A stretch of 64,000 nt of DNA from Diaporthe sp. PMI_573 (taxonomy: Eukaryota; Ascomycota; Sordariomycetes; Diaporthales; Diaporthaceae): the NCBI GenBank assembly GCA_021399435.1, contig JAJTUP010000020.1, positions 1 to 64,000 of the forward strand, read 5' to 3'. The notes below the pieces were generated by a model. That model made no database searches and was not told the origin of the DNA. It saw nothing but the letters and a program-made list of their open reading frames with translations. The position numbers and the translations under genes were made by a program. This document shows, piece after piece, positions 1-11,739 of this stretch (its first letter is position 1; each line of letters begins with the position of its first letter).

Positions 1-1315
1 AATAAGGTTATAGGCTCCTTTAAGGTCTAGGGCTATAAACTATTAAGCTCCTTATAGTTAGTCTCGTAGTTCCTTGATTAAAGATAGTAGGTAGTAGTTC
101 TTGATAGTAATATTATTTAGTTAGCGATAATCTATGTAAAGTCATAGCTTCTTGTTTTTCTTTAGTATAAAGAGGATTGGATATTTTATAGGTAAAGTAG
201 ATGGTTAAATATAACCTTTTTCTAGGTCTTGTCAAGGTACTCCCTGAGTACCTTGAGTTGTGTTTTATTAAGTCTATAGATTTTAGGAACTTAGGTGTCT
301 TTTAGGTTCTAAGGGTATTTCGTAATCCTAGTTAGTATATTTAAGTAGTCTAGTATTAAGTATTACTAAAAATAGTTTAGTATACTTATAGTATTCCTAA
401 GGTATAAACTCTTAAGGATCCTTCTCTACTACCTTAGCCTCTATAGGTAGGTAATGAATCGTTAGAGGATAGGCTTAACTTGTTTTACCAGGCTGATTCT
501 TTAAGCCTTTAGTACTTATTATAAGGTTCCTGTAGGCGAGGTAACCATAACTATAGGTATTATTTTATACTATATATACTAGATCTCTTATATCTGTCTT
601 AATACTTATTAGATTTCTTTAATATATTCTTGTACTATAAGTATGATTTATCGTCTCCTTGTGTTAGTCCGCGTTAGACCACCCTTCTTATCAGGTTTAT
701 ATTATATTTAGCTTAATAGTGAGTTTTTCTTATTAGTCTGTGGTGGACTACCTAGTTTATGCTGTTATTATACTAGCTTGTTTAGGGGCTATCCTATAGC
801 CTACCTAGGGACTAAGTCCTTCTCCTCGTTTTGAGAGGTAGCTACTAGGCTTGTTTAAGCATACGTTTAGGTGCTATCCTCAGGGACTAAGCTCTGCTTA
901 TTCTTGTAATGTATAATTGTTCTTTTTACTAAGCTAACAGGGTTTACCTAGTAAATCTAGCTAGTAGTCTAATCTATCTAAGGGTTATTCTTTCTTAACT
1001 AAGGTATTCTTAGGATTAACTAATGATCTACCATCTTAGTAATGTTAATAAGAGTTACTTAATATAGTCCTAGATCTAGACCTAGAGGTAATTAGTCTCT
1101 ATATTAATAATACCGTTTCCATAAGCAACTTCCATACTATTAACTATATTAAGTTTATAGGGTTTCTTTTTCTTATACTATGTAAGGTAGTATCTATTTA
1201 CTATCTTTAGGGAGATAAAATTCCCTTATACTCTACTATTAATAAGTATATAGTACTAGTAGGCTCTAAGCTCTACCCTGATTTTTAAATATTAATAGTC
1301 GTTATTAGTGTTTAT

Positions 1316-2549
1316 CAGAGTTGTGACAAAATTATATACAATGTATATTGTATATATATAAATATACAGATATACTGTATATCTATATATTTATATATCT
1401 AAGGTTTTGTATATCTATATATCTATATATCTATATATTTGTATATCTATATATCTTGTATATCTATACAATATATATACAAATATACAAGTATTTAAAT
1501 ATACTTTTATTAATAATATATTTATTATACTCTTAGTTTACATTTTATTTTACTTAAATACTCTTATTATAGTAAATTTAAGCTTAAAAAAAACAAAAGC
1601 TAAAAAAACAATTAAAAAATACTATATAAAAGCTACTAATAAGGAATTTTAAAGTTATAATAAAAGAATATATAAATTATATAATTATATAATTAAAAGT
1701 TATATTTATTTATCTTTTATTAATAAAATAGCTTTTTATAAACTTTATTTACTACTTTATTTATATTAGTTCTTTTTAAATAGCTTTAATAATTAATATC
1801 TAAACTATTAATTATTAATTATTAATTATTAATTATTAATTATTAATTATTAATTATTAATTATTAATTATTAATTATTAATTATTAATTATTAATTATT
1901 AATTATTAATTATTAATTATTAATTATTTACTATTAGCTATTAACTATTAGCTATTAACTATTAGCTATTAGCTATTAGCTATTAACTATTAGCTATTAG
2001 CTATTAGCTATTTATTATTTAATTTATATCTATTTAAGTCTTTTTAAAAGACTTAAAAAAAAACTATATTTTTACAAGTTAAACCCAAGGCCTTTATATT
2101 TCGCTTATTTAAGTATAACAACTAGAGTTGTAATAATACAAAATAATACAGAAATACAATAATACAGGAATACAAGAATACAATAATACAGAAATACAAG
2201 AATACAAGAATACAATAATACAGGAATACAAGAATACAATAATATAGAAATACAAGAATACAATAATACAATAATACAATAATATAATAATATAATAATT
2301 ATATATAAGAATTATTATATTATTATTAAATTAATTAAGTATATTTACTTGTATATTTATATAACTATATAATAGATATACAAATATACAAGATATACTA
2401 TATATTTATATATCTATATATCTATACATTTGTATATCTTGTATATCTATATATCTAGGGTCTTGTATATCTATATATCTATATATTTGTATATCTATAT
2501 ATCTTATATATCTATATATCTATATATCTCTTGTATATTCACAACTCTG
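1316..2549 (+). mobile_element. hAT-like MITE, copy A (1,234 bp), flanked by an 8-bp target duplication
   Basis: The termini are CAGAGTTGTGA at 1,316 and TCACAACTCTG ending at 2,549, perfect 11-bp inverted repeats. The flanks are identical 8-bp duplications, GTGTTTAT at 1,308-1,315 and 2,550-2,557. An 8-bp duplication with CAG...CTG ends is the signature of the hAT superfamily. No transposase frame is present, so the element is non-autonomous. The interior is almost pure AT, with three kinds of tandem repeat: 8-bp ATATACAG-like units near the ends, 7-bp ATTAATT/ATTAGCT units (1,807-2,010), and AATACAAG/AATACAAT units (about 2,135-2,290). It is the same element as copy B, in the opposite orientation. 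It is inserted in the minus-strand gypsy element. Confidence 0.9.
1807..2010. repeat. 7-bp minisatellite inside MITE copy A
   Basis: About 17 tandem units of ATTAATT (to about 1,927) are followed by related ATTAGCT/ATTAACT units. The same array in copy B has more ATTAATT units (about 22), so repeat number varies between copies of one element. Confidence 0.85.
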
Positions 2550-3689
2550 GTGTTTATTACGTATAAGTACCTCGTGGGTGTTTCTTCTACTATCTAAGGT
2601 TTTATAGATAGCTTGTCTAGTTTTTTAGCTATCTATAGTCCTTTCCTAAGACTTTATTAATACTTTTGATGTTTTGTTATATAATACTCTGTGATTATTA
2701 TAGGTCTTCTATAAGCTATTATATACTTTCATCCTATATCGTAGGCTTTATAGGGCTAAGGATTTGTCCTTATTACTATAGTTAGTACTACTCTTCAACT
2801 TTATTATCCATATATACTCGATATTCCTCATTCTTATAGGTATGCTATCTAGTAGGGTTACGTAGGTATGCTAGGGGGGTATGTGGGTTAAGCTAAAACA
2901 TTATATAGCCTATGTTGTTATGCTATTTCTTGAGTTCCCATCCCTTAAAGTTACCTCTTTCATAAGTTTATCAGATATCCTGCCCTTAGTACCTCTAAGG
3001 GAACTAGTCGTGGCTTGCTTTTTCCTATATATAGATTCTATATCTATTATAGATGTATGAGGCCTAAGAGATACTAGGATAGTAACTATGGTGAGGGAAT
3101 ATCCTCCCTATATCTCCATCCTTCTTAGCCTCCTTCCTTAGTTCTTACGTTACTTACTTAAGGGGTTATCTTATGATTAGTACTTCTATAATGTTAGTTC
3201 TAGGGGCTAGTAGGGGTACTCTTCCTAAGTATACCCGTAGGTCCTCTTACTATACTTGAGGTATGAGTAGATCTTAGGGAATTTTCCCTATTAGCTCCTT
3301 CTTCAAGTTATGTAGAAGTTCCTTTCATCCTCCTACAGCTAGGGTATGCTATTATCCTGTACCCTTGGGGAACTAGTTGGCTCCTTCTTTATTACTTAGG
3401 TATATGGTGTAGTTATCATTATAGTAGGCTGTCTAGCTGAGTGAGGAGTACTTCTTGGCTTCCTTAGCCTTATCTAGTTCTATGTATACTAGCTATAATA
3501 GTCGTTATTAGATCGTTTCTCCTGTTTTCAACTTACCTTCTTGTTTATTATTAGTAGGTAAGTTTTAGGGAGTAATACTAAATAGGATCTTTCCGTCTTC
3601 TACTACCTAGTCTAGGTATACTAGGTATGGTTTATGCTATTCTGTTTTACACTAGTAGTATTGTTTAGTAATAGCTTGTTATATCTTTA

Positions 3690-4780
3690 AGCATAGTGGC
3701 CTGCTGGTATGGGTAATTACGTTAGCCTATCTAGAGCCTTCGGGTACAGGCTTCTAGTCTTTGTTTTTCTTAGGGCTATAGTATTCTTTCACAAAGTATC
3801 CTATCTTATTATAGTTATAGTATTTAATATCCCTCTTATCTTTCCATTATGTAGTATCGAGCTCTATAAGGCCTGATTATTATCCCCATTAGGTTAGATT
3901 ATTATAGTTATATCTCTTTCCAGTATTAGACTTGTTCCTCTAGTTACTTTACTAGAACAGCCCAGGATTAATACCGTGTTTCTCCTAACATCTCTTATAG
4001 AGCCTATTATTAAGTTTAATAGCTAGTTTAACATATTATAGGAAGTCGTTTAGTCTATTATATCTAGCTAACTCGTCCTTTATATCTTCCTTTAATCCTT
4101 GGTAAAATATAAAGATCTTAGTATTATGGGTAGAATTAACTTGGGTGTAGATTCGTCGAAATTCTATTATATAGGCCAAGGCTAGGCCTTTCTATCGTAG
4201 TTTTGATAATTCCCTTTTAGCTTATCATTCCTCATTAGGGTCCTGAAATAGGGCTCAAAGGGTGTTCTCGTAGTTCTTGTATCTACTAAACATTTCCTAA
4301 GTCTCCTATTTATATTTCTCGAATTCTTTAGCGTTAATGAAATTAGTAAGGTATGGTTTAAACTAGGCAAGCACTCTTCCCTTAAAGAATAAGGCCGCGT
4401 ATATAATTTGCTTTCTATCTACTTAGCTATCTATATAGTTAAAACGCTAGTAGGCCCTAACTTAGGTAAGGTAAGGTTATAACTAGCCCAGGGTCTTATT
4501 ATAAGGGGTTAGGCTATTAAGCCTAATACTTTCCTTAGTTAGAATTAGGGTATTAATGATGGTAGCAGTAGCCCGAAGGGTAGTAACTTCCTTCTTAAGG
4601 TTCTCTATCTCTTTATTCTATTTAGCCTGCCTATTTATGAGGGTATAGAGGTGATTAACCTTACTAACTAACTCCTGGAGTTGTTCATTAGTTATCCCGC
4701 CATTATTATTAGTGTTATTACTAGTGTTACTGTTGATAGCGTCGTCTAATTCCTGTAGAAGGTTTTACTAGGGGTTATTA
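3690..4780 (-). pseudogene. Gypsy gag relic with mutated CCHC zinc knuckle
   Basis: The minus-strand translation shows the usual fungal gypsy gag layout. A helical region (about 4,780-4,560) is followed by a capsid-like segment containing FYQGLKEDIKDELARYN (about 4,120-4,060). A PGPMELD-like linker is decayed to SGLIELD. A zinc knuckle at 3,784-3,824 reads YYNYNKIGYFVKE, where C(Y/F)NC..GH....C is expected: the cysteines and the histidine are now tyrosines, exactly the C-to-T/G-to-A outcome. Several in-frame TAA/TAG stops interrupt the frame. It cannot encode a functional product. Confidence 0.75.
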
Positions 4781-4859
4781 TTTCTAAATCTAGATATTAT
4801 AAAGGTATCGCGTATAATATTACTCAAAGTCTGCGTTATAATGTATGAATAAGAGTAGT

Positions 4860-5338
4860 TAAAATATAATAATCAAGGTTTCCTAGGTCCTCTAAACTAT
4901 AGATCGGGGTTTATATCTAAGATATATAACAAGGTAGTTAATTAAGTAATGGGGTTTCTAACAATAATTACAAGCTAATGAAAGCTATTTAGGGTAAATA
5001 CTTAGATTAACTACTAAAGAGCTATCCATACTATCTAGCTATCTAGTAATAAGTGTATTCTTATATATCCATCTCTTCAGTGAGGTTCGCCAGGAGCGCT
5101 AGTCGCTCCTGGCGATCTAGTATAGGGGAGCGTCGGGAGTGCTGGTTGCTCCTGTCGCTCTATGGTGTTGGATCGCTGGGATCGATTATCGCTCTAATCG
5201 ATCTATCTTTATCTAATCAGTGATCACGTGACCATTAGCTTGGTTCCTTGTACCGTTCATTTGGCCGGTGTGCTAGCCTAGTGGGGTTGTTCCTTCGCAA
5301 AACCAACCGTTGGTCCTATTTCCGTCAGGGTCGTGACA
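4860..5338 (-). repeat. Putative 5' LTR of the minus-strand gypsy element
   Basis: The outer end reads TGTCACGACCCTGACGG on the minus strand, a common start for fungal gypsy LTRs. This stretch is much richer in G+C than its surroundings. A possible TATA box (GGATATATAAG, minus strand) lies near 5,060-5,072. The inner boundary is a guess, because I see no second LTR in the window and no convincing primer-binding site. Confidence 0.5.
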
Positions 5339-5394
5339 CAACTAGTATACTAAGTGTAACTTCTTAGCTAACTAGTATATTATAACTATCAATA

Positions 5395-6300
5395 ATGGCT
5401 AAACTATTAATATTGTGGGTCTTAATTAGATTAAGCACTTTGACTTTTATATAGCATTTTGTATAAAGAGTAAATACTAGTTGTTAATATTTAATAGCTA
5501 TAAGAGCTACTACTTAATCGAATTTAAGCTTTATTACTAGGAGTATAATATTATTACTCTTTATATATCTCTATATTTTTTATACCTCTTCTAGCTACTT
5601 AATATTAGTTGCTTTAGGCTACTAAAATAGGCATATAATTGCTAGATTGAGTACTTAATATATATATATATTAACTATATAAGTAAGCTTAAGTTTCTCT
5701 ATACTTTTTGCAAGGCTTTTTTCGCCTCTATAATAGAGAAGAATATATAGGGTGGCTTTATAGGTGCTAGCCTTATACTATATAACTTAGAGAGGGTGTT
5801 TTTTAAGCTAGATATTAAGCTTTATATACTAATACCTCTAAACTCTTAGGCTAGTACCCTATAACCTTAGGTTTTTTAGATACTATATAATCTCTAAAAA
5901 GTCAACTTACAATTAATACTTATTAAGATTTATATTACTAACTACTAAAATAGCTCTCTGAATTTAATATTGGCTGTTGTAGACTAGCTTATTAAGGAAA
6001 CAATGGCTGTAATATACTAGGTGGCCCTCCTTTAGGCAGAGGTCTTTTTATTTTATAAAGCTAATGAGGCACTAAGTAAGTGCCGAAGAGCTAAAAGAAT
6101 ATATATACAGCTTAGAGGATTACTTACTATATAGAAGATATATAAGGTAGTAAGCTAGAGAGCTATAGGTAGGAAAGTAATATAAGAAACAAAGCTAGAT
6201 AATAGTGATGTAGAGGGGGTTTGTATAAGGGTTTAGTGTTATAGTATATATAGTAAACCTAGCTATAATGTATATACTTACTAAGAGGTTATAGAATTAT
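5395..6300 (+). pseudogene. 3' half of a pogo/Fot1-type DDE transposase, RIP-decayed
   Basis: If TAG/TAA is read as Q, the plus frame gives the recognisable C-terminal half of an ascomycete DDE_1 (pogo/Fot1) transposase. It includes the block around the second catalytic aspartate (LLIFNSYKSYYL, expected D-G-H/S-H-x-S), then YNIITLYISLYFLYLFQLL (expected MPPHSSHLLQPLD), then a segment ending KANEALSKCRRAKR. A C-terminal CCHC knuckle at about 6,231-6,295 is decayed to CYSIYSKPSYNVYTY. The N-terminal DNA-binding half is missing because the minus-strand gypsy element begins at 5,338. Terminal inverted repeats were not identified. Confidence 0.8.
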
Positions 6301-6404
6301 TTAATTTAGCTGCTTTTAATATAATTATAGTTGGTTTCTAGTATTGTAGCGAAATAATTATAGAGAGTTATTATAGGGTAATATAGGGTAGGTTATTTAC
6401 TAAT

Positions 6405-6660
6405 TGTGGGTTTGGTAACCGTTAAAGGGGCTGTATGCCCGGGCCGGCTGTAACCAATCAGAAGGGCCGGTCCGGCTTAGTTAGCAGAAAGGCCGGCCAC
6501 TACACTAAGTGCTTCGGCACCCACAATAGCAATAACTTTCTTTCTTCCTTCTATAGCAAGAATTCAAACCTATACCCAGATATATACGGTAGTTTCTTTT
6601 GCTCGCCCCTATTTGCATATATAAAGACCCCTAACCTATAGCATCAGGGCCGTACCAATA
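6405..6660 (+). mobile_element. Solo LTR, RIP-mutated copy (256 bp), 5-bp target duplication
   Basis: The copy begins TGTGGGTTTGG and ends CGTACCAATA (ancestral ...CAACA). It is flanked by CTAAT at 6,400-6,404 and again at 6,661-6,665. It aligns end to end with the cleaner copy at 41,080-41,334. Almost every difference I compared is a C-to-T or G-to-A transition. TG...CA ends and a 5-bp duplication indicate an LTR left after recombination between two LTRs. I cannot name the parent family. It lies in decayed sequence downstream of the pogo-type transposase relic. Confidence 0.88.
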
Positions 6661-6665
6661 CTAAT

Positions 6666-8090
6666 CAGTAATTGACTACCCTGTTAGTTTCTAACAGCTA
6701 GGTCTAAAGAAGTAGATCTATTGCCAGACCTTTGTCAACCTTGTCAGCTAGCAAGCAGTTAACAGCCAACAAAGCAGACCGCAATATCTACGCTATATAA
6801 TTAAAAGGAAGCAGCCACTATTAACTAGTAACTAGACTAGGCAGTTGTCGTTACTAGTACCCTAGAAGATCCAGCCGCTAAAGACCAGAAATTCCTTCCT
6901 GGCATTACTTCCAGAAAAGAAGATCCGGGCCCTCCGCTATAAAGTATTACAAGAAGCAGCCGCCGCCTGTACAAGCCTATTTGTGCCGGCAACAACCCTC
7001 TATATAAAGGACCGACTATTTAGCAGTATATACTATTATGCCTTCCCTATAATATACCTATCCCCTAGGTAAAGAATACTTTTATAGCCTCATTCTTTGC
7101 CCCTTCCCCTTTTTTTACAAAAGGGCTTCTTACCAGACAGTAGCCCTCTTGCTACCTAAACAAATGCCGCCAGGGTAGGTGCTGACCTTAAGTATTTACC
7201 CTACTGTTTATATATAAACCTCTTGCCCGGGCCCCCTTATACTCCCTTGGCCGCTTAGCATAGCCGCCCGGAATACCTAAAACCGTCCCTAAAACGCCAA
7301 AACCCTTACCTACCCCTCTTTTATTGCATTCTAGCGGTATATAACCAAGATAACTATTTAAAAAGACAACTCTACCCGTTAGACTACACAGTAATAGGTA
7401 CTGTTTGCTAATAACCACTACCTGCAGGTAAATGGTTTTTGTGCCGGTTATAAGCCGTAGCAATAAATGTCACAATACCCTTATTTCTATAAATCTAAGG
7501 CCACCGGGAAGGCTACGGCTATCTTGTCGCTACTAATAATAATGCCTATACCCCGGCACCATTACCGCTATTTAGTAGCAGCAGGCAATAGTGCCTTTCT
7601 CTTTCTCTCTCTCATTTAGATCTCTTTGCCGCTTGCTATTACAGCAGTATATTAGTTCTCGTTACTACTACTACTTGCCTCGTTGCCGTAGATAACGGCG
7701 CCCCTACCTTCTGCCGGCACTACTATTGCTGCTTGCCTAGTTGCTATAAATAATAGTATGCCAGCTCTTGTTGCTAACTATGGCGGCGGTAGCCCCTCTG
7801 CCTTCTTCGCCTTTGGCTTGTTTGCCTTTGCCTTCTCCTCCTTCTTCTAGTCTCCCGGAAGTAAATAAATAAACTATCTACTAAAGAAGCGTAAATATTA
7901 TAGCGGCTAGTCCTCCTCCTCCTTCTTCTGCTAGTCCTTCTACTAGTCCTTCTACTGGTCCTTCTTCTAGTAGTCCTCCTTCTTTAGTAAGCCCAAATAG
8001 CCATCCTTAACTATAATAGGAACTATACCCATAGTAGTTAGTCCCCTTTCTTTTTCTTGCTTAAAAGACAAGATCTTTCTCAACTACAAC
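6666..8090. other. Decayed repeat DNA without an assignable gene
   Basis: This is moderately AT-rich sequence between the solo LTR and recognisable copia gag sequence. Parts read as stop-riddled protein-like segments, and it is probably the 5' part of the copia element or another relic. Pyrimidine-rich CTTCTT tracts lie at about 7,840-7,990. A minus-strand pair of A-box/B-box-like motifs at 7,336-7,387 is discussed under rejected items. Confidence 0.4.
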
Positions 8091-8955
8091 AGAAACTATA
8101 CCCACGATGGTAATAGCCGAGACTACTTCTTTTTCGTTAACTACTATACCCCTGGCAGCAAGCATTACCCCAGCTAGAGAGTAGAACTATATAGACCTCC
8201 TTAAGGCCTACCTTAATATCTTTTACTAATAATATACAGTCTTAGCAATAAGCTAGGCCTATATTAACTGCTTCTAATAGGAAGCCCCAAGCAACTCTTT
8301 AAGCCAAAACCCTACCCAGATAACAATATACCTACTTAGGGCACTAGACAAGTTATAGGAAATTTACGCTATAGACAACAAACTTCTCGGCAAGTATTAA
8401 ACCTACTTTAAGAGGTAGACTCTTAATAGCTTTAAAGTTACCAAGAGCTGCTAGCAATTAAAGCTTCGGCGCTTTCTCTAGGCCTACAGCATCTATACCG
8501 GCAACATAAGAAGTACCTATATTGCTGACCAACTATTTGCTTTTCTTAAAGAAGACTATTGCCCCGAGTGGCCAGAAGACAAAGCCTATAAGGTTAAATT
8601 TGCGCCTAAGTTAAAAATAGCACGACGATTTTAAAGACTGCCTGGAAGGAATATACAAATGCCTGTTTCTTTTATACCAGGCGGTGCCTCTTTTCCTGCC
8701 ACTATTGTTAAGTTAATAGAACAACTAATCTAGCTGCCCCTAACTATACTAGGCCTGGCGGTTGCCTGGTAAAACATTACTCCAGGCCCGGCAAGCCGAC
8801 AGACATTACGTGTCCCGGGGATCCCGTATACTTAAAACAACCTTTTTTAGCCTAAAGCTCTATATAACCCCTAGGAGGAATACCCAGCCTAGACGCTAAT
8901 GCCATACTACTATTAGCCCCGACTATAAAACAACTATTAGAACCTTTCCCCTTAT

Positions 8956-10208
8956 CAGAGTTGTGAATATACAAGAGATATACAGATATACAGATATACA
9001 AGATATACAGATATACAAATATACAGATATACAGATATACAAGACCCTAGATATACAGATATACAAGATATACAAATATATAGATATACAGATATACAAA
9101 TATACAGTATATCTTGTATATTTATATATCTATTATACAGTTATACAAATATACAAGTAAATATACTTAATTAATTTAATAATAATATAATAATTCTTAT
9201 ATATAATTATTATATTATTATATTATTATATTATTATATTATTATATTCTTGTATTTCTATATTATTGTATTCTTGTATTCCTGTATTATTATATTCTTG
9301 TATTCTTGTATTTCTATATTATTGTATTCTTGTATTCCTGTATTATTATATTTCTGTATTATTTTGTATTATTACAACTCTAGTTATCACACTTAAATAA
9401 GCGAAATACAAAGGCCTTGGGTTTAACTTATAAAAATACAGTTTTTTTTTAAGTCTTTTAAAAAGACTTAAATAGATATAAATCAAATAATAAATAGCTA
9501 ATAGCTAATAGCTAATAGTTAATAGCTAATAGCTAATAGCTAATAGTTAATAGCTAATAATTAATAGCTAATAGTAAATAATTAATAATTAATAATTAAT
9601 AATTAATAATTAATAATTAATAATTAATAATTAATAATTAATAATTAATAATTAATAATTAATAATTAATAATTAATAATTAATAATTAATAATTAATAA
9701 TTAATAATTAATAATTAATAGTTTAGATATTAATTATTAAAGCTATTTAAAAAGAACTAATATAAATAAAGTAGTAAATAAAGTTTATAAAAAGCTATTT
9801 TATTAATAAAAGATAAATAATATAACTTTTAATTATATAATTATATAATTTATATATTCTTTTATTATAACTCTAAAATTCCTATTAGTAGCTTTTATAT
9901 AGTATTTTTTAATTGTTTTTTTAGCTTTTTGTTTTTTTTAAGCTTAAATTTACTATAATAAGAGTATTTAAGTAAAATAAAATGTAAACTAAGAGTATAA
10001 TAAATATATTATTAATAAAGTATATTTAAATACTTGTATATTTATATATATATTGTATAGATATACAAGATATACAGATATACAAATATACAGATATACA
10101 GATATACAGATATACAAAACCTTAGATATACAAATATACAGATATACAGTATATCTATATATTTATACATATACAATATACATTGTATATAATTTTGTCA
10201 CAACTCTA
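8956..10208 (-). mobile_element. hAT-like MITE, copy B (1,253 bp), flanked by an 8-bp target duplication
   Basis: The ends are CAGAGTTGTGA at 8,956 and TCACAACTCTA ending at 10,208, one G-to-A change from a perfect inverted repeat. The flanks are CCCCTTAT at 8,948-8,955 and 10,209-10,216. The reverse complement matches copy A along its whole length. Differences are mainly G/A or C/T transitions plus repeat-number changes. The short open frames inside (for example 8,963-9,160 and 10,053-10,238) are translations of the 8-bp tandem repeat and are not genes. It is inserted in copia gag. Confidence 0.9.
9492..9722. repeat. 7-bp minisatellite inside MITE copy B
   Basis: Tandem AATAGCT units (about 9,492-9,570) are followed by about 22 AATTAAT units (to about 9,722). 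It is the reverse-complement counterpart of the array in copy A, and longer. Confidence 0.85.
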
Positions 10209-10299
10209 CCCCTTATTATATACCTAATATTTAAATAGAGCCAGAATAGATAGCTTGCTTTTTTAAAAGCTAAGACCTAGCATAGAGGTAGAGTAGTAA

Positions 10300-11145
10300 C
10301 TTGTACAACCTTTTAGACAATAAAATCAAGGTGTTTTTAAATATCTGTTACTTTAATAAGGTCGACCCTAGCTAATTTTATACCCTACTTCTCCGGATTC
10401 TTACTGGCCGTACCAAAAAGTACTATCTTATATATATTAGTGTCGACAATAGCTTTGCCCAGGTATATGCCAAGCTAAAGACCTATTTTAACACTAATAT
10501 TAACTATTAGTAGTACTTTAGTAACTAGACCGGCCTGACCTTCTTTAATATATACAAAGACCCTAAAAACGCTAAGAAGAACCTACAGGAAGTGCTATAA
10601 GCTCTATTGGACAAGCTTTAGCTATGCCAATAGGCACTTAGCCATGGCTATAAGGGTAACAATACTCTTAGAATAACCGTTCTTCGCGCCTATAAGGGCG
10701 TGCTAGACTTTAAATATACACTATTTATGCCCTCAGCCCTATGTAAGAAGCTATTTTAAGATCTCTATACCTCTTTTAATCTAAGTCTAAAATATAAGCA
10801 GCCTTCCTAGTACTTTCTTACTAGTCTTAGCCTATCTGCTGTTAAAGGTAACAACAAGACTTACTATCTTAATTACTGCTATACCAATAATAAGAAGAGC
10901 GGCCATAGTGCCCCTAAAAGGGCCACCACATACCTACTATTACCACAGCAGAGAGCCCCTTGACTACTAGACCCAACTAAGAAACATTGCTTTATATATA
11001 GCAAAGAAGGTTGTTAGTCTACCTACTATACAAGTAAAGAACGCCAGCATGTCTGTTATTAGTTTCTAATGGCCTATAAGTATGCCCAAAAGGCTGCCTA
11101 TAGCGGTAAAGTTAATACCTTCTTGGCCGGTATAGAGGACGCTAA
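10300..11145 (+). pseudogene. Copia gag relic with CCHC knuckle
   Basis: The frame reads KIKVFLNICYFNKVDPS (about 10,322) followed by a typical retrotransposon capsid-like helical segment with tandem K/Q-rich helices. A zinc knuckle, HCFICSKEGCQSTYYTSKE, lies at about 10,980-11,040; its expected histidine is now Y. TAA/TAG stops interrupt it at positions where Q codons are expected. The upstream part of gag lies before the MITE insertion (about 8,160-8,955). Confidence 0.65.
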
Positions 11146-11739
11146 AGGCATGCCTACCGGCTAAGTAACTACTGTTAAAGAAGACAATAATAGTGGCTAT
11201 ATGGCTTACTACTTTCTAATAGATTTAGCTTTCTTCTATTATCTTAACCCTTTGCCAGCAGAGAAGCCCAAGAATAGCAACAAGACTATTGCCGGTATCT
11301 TCCTTCTTAAAAACCGCTACTCTTGCTACAAATTTTAGGGTATTATGCCTAATATAGGCACGGCCAAATACTCTACAGTAAGCTACAACTAGTACTTAGC
11401 CCTCCGGTAAGAGAACCTAAAAGTCAGCCTAGATTCCTTACATACCGACAAAGCTACCGTAAGATTTAGCAAAGAGCTACATTTCTTGTCAAAAGGCATA
11501 ACTATCATTATAATGCTACTTAGAAATATTACATTTTATATAATAAATGCCTCAACCTCTTTTCTATTTTTAATTACAAATATAGACACCTTTAGTGTAT
11601 TTCTCCAAAACACTACCAACAAGCTAGTATAATGTTAGCCTAACGGCATTAAGATAGTTATCTCGGTAACAAGAAAGTAGGGCTACCCGTAGTTTTCCCC
11701 CTTTAAGCACAATCCCGCTTCTATAGCTACTTTCTTTAC

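Larger units (their letters stand above)
1..5338 (-). mobile_element. RIP-decayed Ty3/gypsy LTR retrotransposon, 5' portion
   Basis: Read on the minus strand, this AT-rich block starts at a putative 5' LTR (first base about 5,338, TGTCACGACC), continues through a gag region and runs off the left window edge in decayed pol sequence. Stops are mostly TAA/TAG where a Q or W codon is expected, which is typical of RIP. A hAT-like MITE is inserted at 1,316-2,549 and splits the pol part. The element itself interrupts a pogo-type transposase relic that resumes at about 5,395. The 3' end lies outside the window, so LTR-LTR divergence cannot be measured here. The family call rests on the gag/zinc-knuckle region; pol motifs are too decayed for me to place. 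Confidence 0.75.

Noticed and set aside
1348..1652. Open frames rich in I, Y, K, L in the MITE (also 8,963-9,160 and 10,053-10,238)
   Set aside because: They are direct translations of AT-only tandem repeats (ATATACAG-type units) inside the two MITE copies. They have no start context or conserved domain and are not genes.
7336..7387. Minus-strand A-box-like (TAGTCTAACGG) and B-box-like (GGTTATATACC) motifs, resembling a tRNA or tRNA-derived SINE
   Set aside because: I could not fold a consistent anticodon stem or acceptor stem, and the B box lacks the conserved TTCRA. At best it is a RIP-decayed relic.
9560..9720. Regular short repeats considered as a CRISPR array
   Set aside because: The units are 7 bp with no spacers. 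This is a minisatellite inside a eukaryotic MITE.
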